Counted from the stretch's first letter, positions 36,143 through 50,469 are shown. The stretch is 64,000 bases of DNA from Linepithema humile (GCF_040581485.1 NC_090133.1:13826001-13890000); one strand, 5' to 3'. A program made the numbers and translations. Notes: generated by a model from the letters alone, not told the origin.

Positions 36143-39100
36143 CTGCAATCACGTTGACATTCATGAGAGTAAATCGAGCCGCCTTAAGTGAGCCGCCTAA
36201 TGCGACAATTGTCGCATCGCAGAGTCCCGCAACGCAAATTAGCTGTATCTCTCACGGCGTACAATATTTTAATTGCTCCCGATCGTTTCCATCTCGTCGC
36301 AACCTACTTGGATTATACAGCAGATCCGCGGCCGGAAGGTAACAGTAACTGCGGCAATCATCAGTATTTTCCAGTCACTTAATTGACCGCTAATAATAGA
36401 TTAAGCTCTCGACATGTGTGCGTCCATGTGTCTCACAAACGAGATTGTCATAGGTTTTTCCGCTCCGTGATTTAGTTTAATCTCAAAGCACGACGCAAAA
36501 CGTCTTGCGCATCTTAGTTATTAGCGGCTCGACTATTACATTTATTTGACTCGATGTGTACAAAAGATCCGATAAGTAAAATCTGATATTTTTCAGACCA
36601 ACGAAAGTACGCACAACGTAAAAAAAGTGCAAAGATTTATCTTGACAAATTATTGTAACCTGCTTAGTACCGTAATTCATCAGTAAGCGCTATAAAATAT
36701 ATCATGTTTCTCGCGCTTACGTTTGTCGCGATAAATGGTATTCGATAATAAATAAGACTCGCGCTTACGAACGATCGCACATGCAAAGCGTCCGTATCGA
36801 TTTATACACTCAGACAGCGATACGCCGCGCGCACGCAGGTATACCGACGGTAAAATACCACGAAAGAAGCACACGGACGACCGAGCGACCGATCGACCGA
36901 CTGACGCAACGACCGACGGCGTGCAAGGGGCAAGGATCCTGCGGGTTGCAAGGACGAGTGATCCTGCGTTACGAGTGCCTGTCATTAAGCCAAGTTCTCA
37001 ATATCGACGTGCATACGCGAATATGTGTCTGGCCGACGGGCGATGAAGTTGGCTGTATGCTAGTGTGCATGCCCATTCACCGTGTATCTCGCGCCTACTA
37101 CTTTGTACGCATCGACACGCTCGAAGCGCCTCGCGCGCTCTTTACACGTGTGTGCGTGCGGCCTGTAAAAATATATACCGTGTCATTCTTTCGGCGCACG
37201 AGTATCCACAATTTCTCGCTGTCTCGCGCGTTTGAATTTGAATTCGAGATTACTCCTTCGATAAGCGAATAATAAATATGCGGGCGATTTATTTGCCCCG
37301 CTCGAATATTGGTGTAGAGAGATATGAATTATGGAAATTCTGACATTGGAAAGAAATTACCTGCCACTTGATTTTACATGAATAATTTTTCAGGATAGTT
37401 TTTCAATTACTTCATCTGCATTATCGGATTTTTCATAAATGGCGCATACTAATTCCATACCATTCCATTCGTCATTTAAGTATCTCCAAGTTTCGTCATT
37501 GTGCTTTATCGATCGATGCGTCGTCTAATGTTACTAGACACAGCTGAGATTTTCACTAACACGCGATATCTCCGTGTGATTGCTGCTTCCGTTTATTTCA
37601 ACATTCAACCTTGAATTATAAGGTTAATATCGATCGCGATACGCGAATCCCTTTTGTTTTTTTCTACGCGAGCATCCTTCCCGCTGGATCGGTTTTAGCG
37701 CTCGAGAAAGTCGGCGTCCAGCGGCAAAAACGACCGGAAGTGTTGTACTTGTATTGAACAGAGGAAGTTATAATAAATTACGTACTTGATCTGTTTCCTG
37801 TCAATAATAGAAAACTTACCGCTCGGCCTTGAATAGCGAATAAATGTCTCGAAAGAATGCCTCTCCCTCGGATACCACGTAAGCAATTTTACGATACGAC
37901 GCCTGTGTTATAACGCGACTTTAATATAATATTTCGATTTTGACTCATTTTTCTTTGTCGCGAGATTTCAAAAGAAGAAAAAAAGACTCATGATTCGCTT
38001 AGGCATTAATGACTTCATAATTTATTAATAGCTGCTTTACAGCTCTTCACGCGCTGCGCGATTACCGCTTGTATCTTCGCATCTTCGCTCGTTACGTTCA
38101 GTTCAGAAGCGAGGACCCTTCTCTTACAAGGACAGAGCATCCTGTGACTTTTACGATAATGCACGAGCGTGTTCGCGTGAAGTGCGCGTAGGCGGATAGA
38201 AGACGCGCTTCTACAAAGCCTGTGGAGTAAGCAACCTACGCGCATTGATTTCACTTACATTAGAGAACTAATGTCGAACATGCACATGTAAAAAATACTC
38301 GCGGCAGCTGACGCGTATTGGATACGTGACGTACGCTGCAAACTGTCAACCATTTGTAATGTAATTCAAGTAATTATAAACAGAGCGATAAGCCCTAGCG
38401 CTGCTATTTCATTCGTCTATTTACAAATCGTGTATAAATATATAGTTTGAAAAAAGTTTCTGCTTCTGAAACGATCAATAAATTAATTATTACAATAATT
38501 ATTGACAATTCTCAAATGGTGCAATTGAAAATCAATCCAATGCAAACTTTTAACATTCAAAATGAACGGCACTGATTTGCACAATAAATATATATATATA
38601 TGTAATATATTAACTACATAATGTTATATATCCAATAAATATACAAAGAACTTTTTGATAATATTGAAAATATAGTATTTTACATTCTAAATTACTTTTA
38701 ACCTTCTCCTCAAACCGATTAACCCGATATTTTATATTTAATAGGAATAATTAAATAAATCAACGTAATTCCGAGGAATCAAAGTAATTGCAAGATGATA
38801 TTACTGCGACTTGACGAGAATCGCGCGAGAAACAAGTGTAATATCGAGATCAACATCAAAGTTCAAGGCGAGTGTATTTATTGCGATGCAATTTTTTCAA
38901 TAACTTTACCGCTAAAAATGTCAGTTACATAAGACTTAAGACTTTGCCGAATTAACTCAATTTGCGAATCGCTTTATTATATTGCGAATTTATTCTAACG
39001 ATATTGTGCGACCTTTGTCTAATTGCACGGTGTTACACAACCGATAAGCGTTCAACGTATACGTGCATGCAGGTTTAACCTTTAATCAAACATGTGAGAC

Positions 39101-41700
39101 AAATGAGAATGGTGTCATTTTTGAAACGAGTTTACGCATGCGCGGTGCTATTATTATGGATTAATTTATTTTATATTATATCGTTTCGCATACACGTGCC
39201 ACCCGATAATGCAATCTATGGCTGCTTGCTTTACGAGTGTGCTCTGCGTTCGTAGAAAAAAAAAATTCTCTTCTTACACGACTTATTATCAAAGTACCAT
39301 AAAATTACAAGTATTACAAGATTACAAGACATCTCGCAAGATTTATCCGGCTTAGTTTCCAATCTTTGGATGGAGCGTAATATAAATTCACAAATGCTAA
39401 TTATATGCGCGTTATTTCAATTTTAAAACGATATGCGTTTCGTCACACGACACGTGGATTTCTTTTTCAGCTCGTACCGCTTACAGCATCTTTTACATTA
39501 ATCGAGATACATGAGAATAAAATTTCAAAACTGAATTCGATTCGTGGCTAAAATAGGCGGAGAAATCGCTTTAGATTCGCGCTGCGCGCGACTCCCGGCG
39601 TGATTTTTTTACACATAATTTTCTCGATTCTCGCAATATTACTTGCTCACTGACGTTCTTTTCGCCTAATCATCCGATCTCGGAACGCGCAAAGGATTAC
39701 GTACGTACGTACGCCGAACGTGTATACGTAACGTTCTCCTCGCGGCATAACTAATTGATCTTTCCAGCGCGCTTGAACCCGATAATTACCATTTACATAC
39801 GTGATCTCGTGCGCGAGAGTCACGGCACTCTTTGGCCGTAACACCGGACGAAGAGGCCACCGCCTCTCCTTCGATTGCCACTTATCAGTGCATGCGGCGC
39901 ACATTGCCGCGCCGGGAAAAATGTGAAAAACTCAGGCGTAGGCCTCAGGTGCAGCGGAATAAAATGCGCTACCTGTTTGCAGAAGTTAGAACAAGCGCAT
40001 GAAAATAAGGATAAAAGTGAAAATGTAAATGGAACTGGACGAAGGCTGGTGAGTTTGCAGCGGCTTCGCGCGCTCGTTCATGGAAATCTACCTCCTCTCT
40101 TCGTAATCCATTTAATCTACATAATCCTTCATAACGTTTCGCCGAGATGATCTTGTTCCCTTCTTAAACAATTATACGCAATTTTTGAATCACGCTGCCG
40201 TCGGTATCTGCTGTTATTTTACATCGTGCAAAGCTCTCCGATGTAAGCCCAAGTTGTCGCGCGCTTTAAACGAGCGCGAAAATAGAGTTGGAAAAATTAT
40301 ATATGATTCGAATAAACAAGTTTTTGCAACTTATATTAAACAATCGTTGTATTATTTAAACGGACGCTATTAAAGGCAAGCGGAAAGTATCTCTCGTGAT
40401 GGAAATATTATATTAACTCGACTGTTTTCACACATGACAAATCTCGGTTTAGCGTATTTGTCACGGCAAAAATGATAAGCGTGGATAGGTGAAAATATTT
40501 TTCGGCATCGGACGATAATAATATATTTTCGCGGGACGTTTTTCTCGCGTTGAATTTCACATGAATGTATTTTTGCCCGCATAGTCCAGCCACTGGCTGG
40601 CAAAACACGGCGCGCGATGCTTAAACCGTCTCCCGTTTCCATTCTACGTGCCAGCGGACACGCGTGCGCAGCACGCGTTCGTGACGAGAGCGTTAATGAC
40701 GTATGACGCCACACACCTCCCGGCATTATTTGCGGTGCGTAATTTTAATGGAATTATCGCGTCTCTTTCGGCACCTACGCGAATAAAAACAGTTTTCCTC
40801 GCGTCGTGTTTGACCATTTTCGGATTAGCTTGACTAACGCATCGTGGCAGTTTACATATATCATTTCGCCTTTCTATAGAATCACTTATCTCTCCTGTCC
40901 CTCTTTTTACCATGTATATAATATATACATACATTTTATAAATTTTCTCGCATACTCGGCACAATCTATCGCACGTGAAATTAGGCAACAACGTAAGCTG
41001 GTGCATAAGCGTTTCGACCAATGAGCCCGAGTCTAAAAACGAAACAAAATTGAATTTTATTTATTTTTCGAAAAAGAAGTAAGCTTTTTTCACGGAAAAG
41101 AATTATAGTATAAGAATAAATATATTGGTCTTTTTTAATCACAAAAAAATTTTTTTTTTAATTTACGCAAATGTCAAAATATGAAACGTGAAATATGGAA
41201 TGTAAAAACAAAAGAATATGTGACTTAGGCTATTTTTATAATCACTGGCATATAATTGCTCGTGCACTGTTTATATAAAAACATACTAACCTGTAATATT
41301 TGAGATACGGATTGTCTTGAATGAATAATTCTTTCTGCGATATCGTTATCATTTCTTTATCTCGTCATCATACAACATAGCAATGTGCAAAGTATCACCG
41401 GGTGTGAAGAGTCGCTCATCGATTTCGTTACTAAGCAGCGTATAAATTTGCATATATATAAGTTTGTATGCAAACTAAATGGCTTCACGACTGTCACAAT
41501 TATCGTGAAATTGCAAGAACAATTGTAGAAGAAAGAAGTCTGAAGGATTGCGCTGCGCTTTTGAACGCAGCGAAGAGTCGAAAATGTAAAAGTCGGTCGA
41601 TCGGTCCTCTTTCTACACCAGACTTGCGGGAAGCGCAGTTAATAATAATCGTGAGAACGCAGCAATTATATCCATTGTAACACATTTAATTGTTTACCAG

Positions 41701-41725
41701 CTGCGTCATATCTCGCATGACGCAG
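41701..41725. repeat. Small perfect inverted repeat with CRE/Maf-like half-sites
   Basis: CTGCGTCAT, the 7-base spacer ATCTCGC, and ATGACGCAG. Each arm holds a TGACG-type bZIP half-site. Confidence 0.6.
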
Positions 41726-42101
41726 ACGTCCAACGAGCCACGAGAAATCGGCGTGCCGACAGTCGAATGAAATGTTCGAACAGAAAAGTAGAATTAAGAT
41801 AAGTGTAATTGAGATATTTGAATAAATAATACAATAATGGTATGTCTCGAGGAGTATCTCGAGGATATTATCGTTCTTTTCGAAATTTCTCTAAAAATGT
41901 AAAGAATTTTATGAAATTTTTCCGATGACTGTACAAAAAATGCAAATACGAATGACTTAAATCCACGTGTTATTATCGCTCAAGATTCTCTCGGGTCTCG
42001 CAGCGACAATCGTAAGTGCATCCATGTCGTGTCGTGGCCTGCACTTGTCTCCTAGTTTCTCATGAATATTCACTGCTCGCGCGATCGTCGCGGATCGATC
42101 C

Positions 42102-42109
42102 TGACGTCA
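42102..42109. promoter_or_regulatory. CRE palindrome TGACGTCA
   Basis: A perfect consensus site for CREB/ATF bZIP factors inside the long intron. A single 8-mer can occur by chance. Confidence 0.35.
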
Positions 42110-44446
42110 TGCCTGGAGTCGATAGGATCAAGGATCCTGCCTCCACTCTCCGCATCAATATTATATACCAAGTCGCGGTGATGCATCTTATTCTTTCGAT
42201 TCATTTCGCGTTTCTCCTCTCGGTTTCGGTTATCGTGACTTAGCAATATGTCAAATGACTTGAGAGTCATATTTATCAGATAGGCTGTTTTAAAAATACA
42301 CGCGAAATATATCAAACCGAAATGCTTATGAGAAAATGTTGTGTATCTTGTGTGTAAGAGAAGGTACGCGTGTCTGCCCATTATATGTATATATATATAT
42401 GCCCGCTCATTATTTCTATTTACATACATCCGTACACATATTTGAAACTATTTGTGTACGTGGCTTCATATTGGTGAACGCTAATGTTGAGGCCGGTAGT
42501 AAATTATGCAAATAACTCCGCTGGAAATGTCAGTGCTTGCGGACGACGGTCGATCCATCGACTTGCAACGGGGTCCGTTCAGCCGCTCGTGCAGGAGCGA
42601 ACCGCAGGGACGTGCAGAAAGAGAGCGAGACAGAAGGAGACGGGAAAAGGAAACGACGAATGAGATTGCAAAAGGAAGGAAAGAGGCGTAAGATGCACGC
42701 TGAATGCGCGCGACTAATATAAACTAGAGTGGCAATAGATGGACGGATGTAAATGGAAAACACGCGTGCGCTATAATCATGAGAGAACGATATGTTTCTA
42801 GATAAAAAAAAAAAATGCGAAATATGCATCATAAGGCTTACACGTTACATCCACGTTCCTTTATTTTATGTAAATTATCAGCTTCAAAGAACTACGTGTT
42901 ATAACATTTTACACGACAGCGCAAATTTATGGGAAATAATTTTATAAAATGATCGAGAATTGTATTGATAATTTAAGATCACGATCAATCAACTCGGAGA
43001 TGTAGATAGCGTATCAAAAAGAAAAAAATAATAATTTAACAAGCCTTTAGAGTGTTTATTAAGAGTAATTCACTTCTTTTCAATGGAAAAACAAGTTCGA
43101 TGAATGATGAAAGATCTTTTTGCACTTAAATAAACGTATACAGTCGCTCTGCAGCCTGGTTAACTGTATCCGGGATTATTGAATCTTTTGTTTGCGTAGT
43201 ACGGTTTATTTCTGCTTCTTTGTAAACCTCAATCGCATTACGAGATAGATATCATCGATAGCACGTAGAGCGGAACGATAATGACACGTTTGATTTACAC
43301 ATGCGTTTCATTCAATGTGTACGTACACACTTTATCCCTTTCGTGCTCGACGGGAAATATATGTCCCACTTACAACTTCTTCGGAAGTTCGCCTAGGACG
43401 CCTCTGTTCCACTTTTGTGTTCTGTGCTTCCAGGGAAAAAATTGCCAAAAAGAAACGATTTCATTCGGTCGCGAAGAGAAGCATCGGAATCAGCGGTAGA
43501 ATTGTATTCTGTCGATTCCCAGCAAACTTTTATTCAATCCAAAGCTCAATTACGAAGATGTTTAATACAAAACGTTATAAATTAATGACGATTTTTTTCC
43601 CTACAATATATTACGCTTTACGGCTGGAAGTCATTTAACAGATACCTGATGCTAATCACTGGCGAATAAACATGAAAATATAATAAATATCATTGTATCA
43701 TTTTTTAGCGAATTTCGACGGACGCAGAGTAATGCAGCAATTTATTGTATCGCGAACAAATCGACGCGCACGCTTTCGTCGATGAGTCGCACATAGACAG
43801 AGCTATTATTTTGACTTAAAAGATTTGGAGACGAAGTGACGGCCAAAATAGAAGACGGATGCAGTTCTGGGGAGCAGCGAGGTCACCGCAACGCTTCGTA
43901 ACCATAAGTCCGGCCAGCAGCATTAAACTGCCATTGTAGTACATATATTGTATACGTCGAACCGGTCTGGAGAACGATTTTTAAATCTTTGGGAGCAGAT
44001 CGATTGACCTCTGTGTCTGGATGCTGTATATATTCCGCGATAAGTTATTTTGGAATAATTTAATCATACGTTAAACCGGTTGGAAAAAAACAGGAGAATG
44101 CAAGTTCTCATCAGACACAATTCTTAAAACCCGTCCTATTATATGCGTCGTCCGACGGACACGGCAATTCTAAAGTTCGATCTGTAATTGCTTGTTTTCG
44201 AGTTGAATTTTTTCGTCCACGGTAAATGAGATACACGTCACTGCCTCTTCGAGCAATTAATATTGCGCAGTTATTAACGCATTATGTCTCATTATCATGT
44301 AGTAGTTGATTAAAGTAACGGATAATTTTATGTTATCTAGAAATAATCGCACCCCATAAAGAAGTTAGCGTAAAATCACGCTTATTATAATGAATAATTT
44401 TCAGATGAATAATTATAGGTGCAAATTTCCACAATTTCTATATAAA

Positions 44447-44576
44447 TTTACAGCCTGCAGGTAAAGTTAATTTCTCTAGTGTTGTAATAAAGTAGATGAC
44501 ACGAATAAATATAACTGTACGTTTACAATATACTCGATTAAAACACTAGAAATTAATTCTATCTACACGCTGTAAA
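44447..44576. mobile_element. Hairpin element, probable MITE remnant
   Basis: The left arm 44447-44488 begins TTTACAGCCTGCAGGTAAAG. The right arm 44537-44576, read on the minus strand, begins TTTACAGCGTGTAGATAGAA. They match at about 34 of 42 positions with one 2-bp gap and both run into TAGTGTT. The loop is about 48 bases. Just outside both arms is a TAGGT sequence preceded by TA, hinting at Tc1/mariner-type ends at about 44416 and 44590. An expressed hairpin RNA is the alternative. Confidence 0.55.
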
Positions 44577-47500
44577 AGTTTAACCTAATAGTTGGTCTCG
44601 AAATTATTCACTATAATGGAGATGTAATTTTATATTAATTACTTTACAATGCATATAAATAATATGTAAAGATAATTTAATAAATTCAGCAGAGATTTTT
44701 CCCGAAATAGTTTTAATTACTCTACATGAAGCAAATTATGAAATTCCTAAATGTTACAAAAATATTCACACAATAGTAATGCGTGTAAGATAATGTACGA
44801 CTATTCGCAAGAATATTTATAAATTAATGCCTTGTAATCGGGATTCTCTTTCACAATAGTTTTATTGATCTGACACATATAAAGCGAGTTATAAAATGAT
44901 AAGCTTTACGAGAAAACTAATAGGTGAGAAATAAAATTCGACAAGAAAATACTCTTGGAACCAACCCTCAATTTATGTTACATAAACAAAGAACGTTTTT
45001 ACGGGATTTATTTTTATCCGGTCCAAGCTAGCCATTACTTGGTGCAAAGATTAACGCACAACGTACGTCAGAAAAGACATAAAAATAATTCGTCGCTGTC
45101 GCTTAAATTTCGTCTATTGCCCTCTCACTCGAATTTCGTTCGTGTTACGCGGACGCAATGATTTTATTGACGTCGAACAAACTTCTCTAAACGGACGGAT
45201 AATGAAATATAAATTGCTGACGGAATTATTGACGAGTGTGACGATATCGATCACCCGGTGCAAAAGGACACGGGACGATTTCGGCGACGAAGGTTAAAAA
45301 TGCGATACGAGCTGCGCGTGACGTTGATAATAATTCGCGACAATAACGGGACAGCCGATGAGTGGCGGGATTAATTTTCGGTTGCGGACGCAAAATCTAT
45401 TTGATAATCGCGCGCCGTCCGCGATGCGAGCCGTTCGTGGTTCCGGGTAGGCCATTCGTCCTCCTCGCCAAATCCTCAATTCACACGTTTATTTAAATTT
45501 ACAGCGCCCTTTTTCCCATTCGTAAAGCTGATTTATCGCCGCGTTTATTTATCGTCGACGCGACGTCTGTTATTGACGGAAAATGAACGTCATTAGCCTG
45601 TCCGTTTGCGCGCATTAAGCGAATTAATTTTCGCGTTACAATCCTGTTACGTAATATCTGATAATGTTACGATCGGCGCGAATCACGAAATGAGATCGTT
45701 TTCACTAAGATGGTTTCTTGTAAAAGCGCAAGCCGACTCGTTTCTGATCGATGGAAACCCGCAACGGCGCGATATAAAATCGCGAAACGACGTCGTAAAG
45801 TGCGAACATGAAGGGATACTATACTCATGGTAAAATCTCCGAGAGAGCCGTCAAACTGAGACGGTGACGAGAAAATAAGGGCGGAGAAGGAAAGCGAGAG
45901 TTGAGAAGCCGTAAAAACATTTCAAGTACTGATCGTGGAAACTAGACGATCGCCAGACGGCGACTGCAACATTTTATTCTAAATCAGAGCTGTGCAACTC
46001 GCTCACTCGCTGGGCAAGGTAAAAATTTTTGTATTTCTCGTTTAAGCGGGAGTTAACGTAGATGGTGAAAACAGAATTAACGTATTCTTTCTCGTCAAAC
46101 GTAGCCGTTCTGGAGCCGGCGCTACGGCTTTCCGCGCCAACACGAGAAATGTAAAAGTGATAGGCGAATACGAGAATAGCATTGCCCAAATTCAACGAGT
46201 TGTGCAGTTCTAAACGGTATTGTTACCGTCGGTGTTCAGAGAAACATACAAAATGTTGCAAAATTGAAAAATAAACACCTAATGTTATTCCTCGTTGCAT
46301 TTAGAGTCGCCAACCTTTTTGCAAAATGTAAAATTTTTGAACGACGAAAATAAAGAGTTTTTCGTGAATTAAGGTTTAAAGACGCGAATGAGTAATGATG
46401 TCCATTATTGTCGCCAATGAAAATTTTACAAAAAAAACCGCCATCTACTTTTACACAAATTCTAGAAATCGAAAAATAGTTTTAGAATTTTCCACAACTT
46501 CTAAAAGACTAGAATCTTTTCGAAATTTCTTTTATAATTCGTTTAATTGCTAATAGATAGTGAAATTCTCAACAATACAAAACGAACGAACTTTAGACCG
46601 CATCTAACAACCGATGCAGAACGTTGGACCAGAGTTTACTGAAGCAAATATTGTCTGCCAATCGCTGAAAGGACCCATAGAGTACTTTAATTGGCAGTAA
46701 ATTTCTTGCTCTCAAGAAAAACGTGAAATATGGCAGCTAAACGAGATGATCCCTCGCTAGAAATTTCTGTTTCTCATTTTTGCCCCCATCTTTCTTCCTT
46801 CTCTACTCTCTGTCCATGGACACGGAAGACTCCAACTTTTAATTGACCTCGAACTCTTCGACACGTTGTAACCCGTGGCGGGAGCACGTTGTAACCGAAT
46901 TCGAGCCACGTTCCAACACGACCTGCATTTGCACAACATACTTTGATCCGCGTGCCGGGAATAAATGTTCTGTACGATAAATTATTGAATATCAAACAAA
47001 AAACAGTTGTTTCAATTCTCAATTTTTCTTCTAATTTAATTACTCCCATTTGTTTGAATAAAAACCTCGAATATATATTATGATTATTATAGCAGAGTAC
47101 CGCGCGCGTGCTCGATTTGAGAAGAAGCTCGTGGAATAAGATGCCAAATTTTGATATATGTGCACACGTATTCGAGGTTTTGACAGAACACGCGGTCCGA
47201 TTTCCGCGTATGTCTGTTTACGTAGAAACAGTCGGATTTTTATCGACCTGTTTACGAGCCGATTCCTACCCCTTCGAATACGAATGCAATCCGTTTTCTC
47301 GTATATTCGCTCGCGCGAAAAGAGTTTCGAGAGAAAAGCAGGCGCAGAAAACATTCGTTATTAAAAGAGAATAGTGCTTTTCTCGCTTTCTGCTCGCTCG
47401 CCAATATTTCATTTATGTATATTACAAAGCAACACGAGACGGCACGATCTTCCATCAGAGTGGTAGGAAGTTGCCGATAAAATTATTACCAAAGTACCTT

Positions 47501-50335
47501 TGCTGATACTTGCTGCAAAAAACTCCATTAACCCGTTAAGAGACGGAAGTTCAAGTCGCTTTTTATAATCCGCTTAAGATTAGCGTAATCCGATTCTTCG
47601 CCCTAACAGCTCGGAAGAGAAAATAGTTTCCAATAATTACGGAGTGATCAAGAGAGCACGAATCATAGGTGAGCCGCGTGTTGCATTAATATATTCCCTT
47701 CGATCGTCATGTCGAGCAATTTCGAGAGGATGCATAAATTCTATAATAATTCGAGACACTTGCACACACAAAAAAAGATCATGTTACATCAACAATATTT
47801 GACCACCACAAATATAATTGAATTTTATTAATTCAACAATCAATTAATATGACTCTTTTATACAAATTTCAGAGATAAATATGATCGTGAGAAATTATTC
47901 AGTTTAGATTGAATAAAATTTTAGAAAGACATTAATCAGCACAGCAATCTTCCAACAACTTCCTCAAATTAGTTATTTTTACAGTAGATCATCACACACA
48001 TATATACACACTCACTCACACAAACCTCTAATTTGTTTCATCAAAATATATATTCACCGAATAAATCATACATACACGTTACGACACATCCCGTTCGCGT
48101 TACTTTGAAGCTGGCGTATCGCGACAGATCTGGAGGCTGCTGACAAGGAATTTCTAAACGAGCGACTCGCATTACTTGACGAGCGAATACGATAATGAGA
48201 CGAGCGCGAGGGGGCCTTGAGGGCTCCGTCGTCCCACACATCCTCCTGCGGCTCCTCACGGGGCCCGAAATTTCGCCATCATGCGATCCGTGCATTAACG
48301 AATAGTCGAGGATCTTTGCGCAATTGCCAGGCCGGCGGCTAATTTTAGGGCCCATCCACATCGGGCCCGATGGGCACAAAGTACGTTAAAGATATTCACG
48401 CGATGTAATGATGATTACACGCACGCGGCTAGAGGAATCAAATTGGCAGTGAATTAGAATAAGATGTAAAATTGAGGGCGCGCAGGTGTATCAAGATGTC
48501 TGACGGCAGTACGAATCGCTCGAAAGTATCGAATAATAGAGAGGGTGAAGGTTTACTCTTGTGAAAACCTGTAAAAAATTACGTAAAAAAAAAAGACAAA
48601 AATAAAGTAAATAGAGCCGAACCAGTGATAAATTTTGTTTAATAAAAACAAAGTTTTTTTTAACACTATCATACTAGTAGTATTGCATGGATGATGATAC
48701 GTCAGATACAGTTGAAATAATATTTGTCACGGAAGCAAACGCGTCAAATTACAGGGCAATATCGAGGGAAATGTCGCAGGTGGTCGCGCAACTTTTTTTT
48801 ATCCCTGACAGGTTTGCGTTTTCTCTATGGCATGAATCACTGACGAGAGTCCGTCGATCCTGACGGGAATGGAAGGGTGGCAGGCTTATCTCGTAAACAG
48901 CCAACCTAAGCCAGTCAGCACGCGTGCCATTGACAGTGAAAAAGGCGCATTGAGATGTGCCTCTCCTTTTACGAACGAGATCACCGATTGCTTAATTTTT
49001 TTTGATGACGGGAAAAAAGAAACGGCCTGATTTATTTGCTGCAAATTATTATCAAAAGTGCTTACGATTGATTTCTCTATTTGTCCCCTGAAATCGGTTA
49101 CATTACACGCGGAAGCCTTCGCCTCAAGAGTTTGATAAGAGACATAACTTTTTCAAAACAGTCTATCTCTCTCCTCTGATTGTGATCGACTTTTTCGATT
49201 TTCGAAATATAAAAAATTCAATACGGATTACATATGATATCATTCTTACGTTTTACACGCATTAAAAAGTTTTTCAATTGTTTTATAACTTTTGCATAAG
49301 ACACACCTCGAGATTTTTGAGCGCACCTTTGCACGTTATGGCAGAAGGCTGTCCATTATCTGTCTGTCTATTTATAAAAGCTGCAGATCTCGTATTTAAA
49401 TAAAAACAGTTCCAAAATTCCGATTGCAAGGAAAGAAGGAAAGAAAGAAGCTGAATTAAAGGATGTTAACAAGCGAAAAATAAGATATTAAATTTTAAAA
49501 AGGATGTTTACGAGCGCGATCCCTGCATCTAATACGGTCCGATAATAAATTCACATTCGTGCGTTTTTTTTCTCTTTTTTTATTTTTATTTGCTCGATGC
49601 AGCGTCTCTACTTTTTTTTCTTCGCTCCTAATCGGCGGTCTTACGTCACGCACGTAGTCACAACCGGTTCCCGACCAGCGGTTAGGTCTTAGGAAGTGTT
49701 TGCATCTGACGCGAGGTCGCGACGCCAACAGACACCGAAACGGTCTTGGCGAGGTCTCGGTTGAAGCTCCGCGTGATTTAAGTGCCCACGACGGACCCTA
49801 TTTTTCAGGTAAACAAGTCCTCAATCTCTTGCTATTCAAGATGATGCACAAAACGTTTCAGAGATATTAATCATTTTTATCTGACTGCGTATTGTTCAAG
49901 GAATTTATAATCGATTCTTTCTTAAAATTCCTTTAATTAAACGGTATTTTCTTCACGACTATTCTATTTTCAGCATCAAGTATTTTGATCAATAAAATTT
50001 TAATTACAAATCTGTTGAAATAAAATTTACAATATTGATTGGACCACGAGATTTCGTTAACCGTGTATTTATAGCGCAAAAATTATTGATGAAAAAAAAA
50101 CGCGAGTTCCATTAACTTTAGATTAGATCGTTAGATTAGATGATCGCTTTTGTAAAACATCGTCTTTTGTCTAGATGTTCACATCATGTCGTCCTATTTC
50201 TCTATCATATATAGCTTAGCCTTAATTACATGTGTAGTTTAGCCTTGATGGTTCGCGGATTAAATAATGGAAGGAAAACGTCAATTTTCCCGAATTAGAA
50301 ATACACGAAAACATACGCATTAACATTGGACTCAC

Positions 50336-50372
50336 CTTTCTGTAGTTGACCGTGGTCCGCGTTCATTTTCGC
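50336..50372 (-). CDS. rn: Exon B of rotund-like zinc-finger gene (partial CDS, possible start Met)
   Basis: A 37-nt minus-strand micro-exon with acceptor CTGTTGCAG| and donor AAAG|GTGAGT. It encodes AKMNADHGQLQK plus the first base of a glycine codon (phase 1). That base is completed exactly by the first two bases of exon C, giving KGDEQ across the junction, which is strong support for the exon chain. The ATG sits in an AAAATGAAC context, a good insect initiation context, so this may be the first codon if exon A is untranslated. The downstream intron to exon C is 14,193 nt, typical of a long developmental-regulator gene. No domain is visible in so short a segment. Confidence 0.8.
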
Positions 50373-50469
50373 CTGCAACAGAAAGTGCTGCGCTTCACCA
50401 AGTAGAATTAGCACGACGACTACGTATATGAAATAGACCACTAAAATATTTCCAAGTAGGTTGTCTCAC
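50373..50469 (-). other. Short intron between exons A and B
   Basis: A 97-nt intron with GTGAGA at its 5' end and a pyrimidine-rich CTTTCTGTTGCAG at its 3' end. This is a normal length for small hymenopteran introns. It is by far the shortest intron in the locus. Confidence 0.75.

Larger units (their letters stand above)
36143..50335 (-). other. 14.2-kb intron between exons B and C
   Basis: The intron runs from the exon B donor to the exon C acceptor. It holds CpG-rich islands at 36780-37270, 39540-40130, 45180-45880, 47040-47400 and 48100-48380, AT-rich deserts at 38380-39000, 41040-41460 and 44280-44960, an octamer motif ATGCAAAT at 42506-42513, a CRE TGACGTCA at 42102-42109 and an inverted-repeat element at 44447-44576. 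The longest frame (36781-37272, plus strand) is not recognisable. Long first introns of developmental regulators commonly house enhancers; that role here is inference. Confidence 0.7.

Noticed and set aside
36781..37272. Plus-strand open frame of 163 codons
   Set aside because: The composition follows CpG-rich sequence with GACC repeats, with no recognisable domain, signal or splice context.
37695..37886. Donor-like GAGCG|GTAAGTTT on the minus strand near 37819 with an upstream acceptor-like CACAG
   Set aside because: An exon here would introduce a stop in the phase required after exon B, so a coding cassette is not supported. A poison exon cannot be excluded but has no other evidence.
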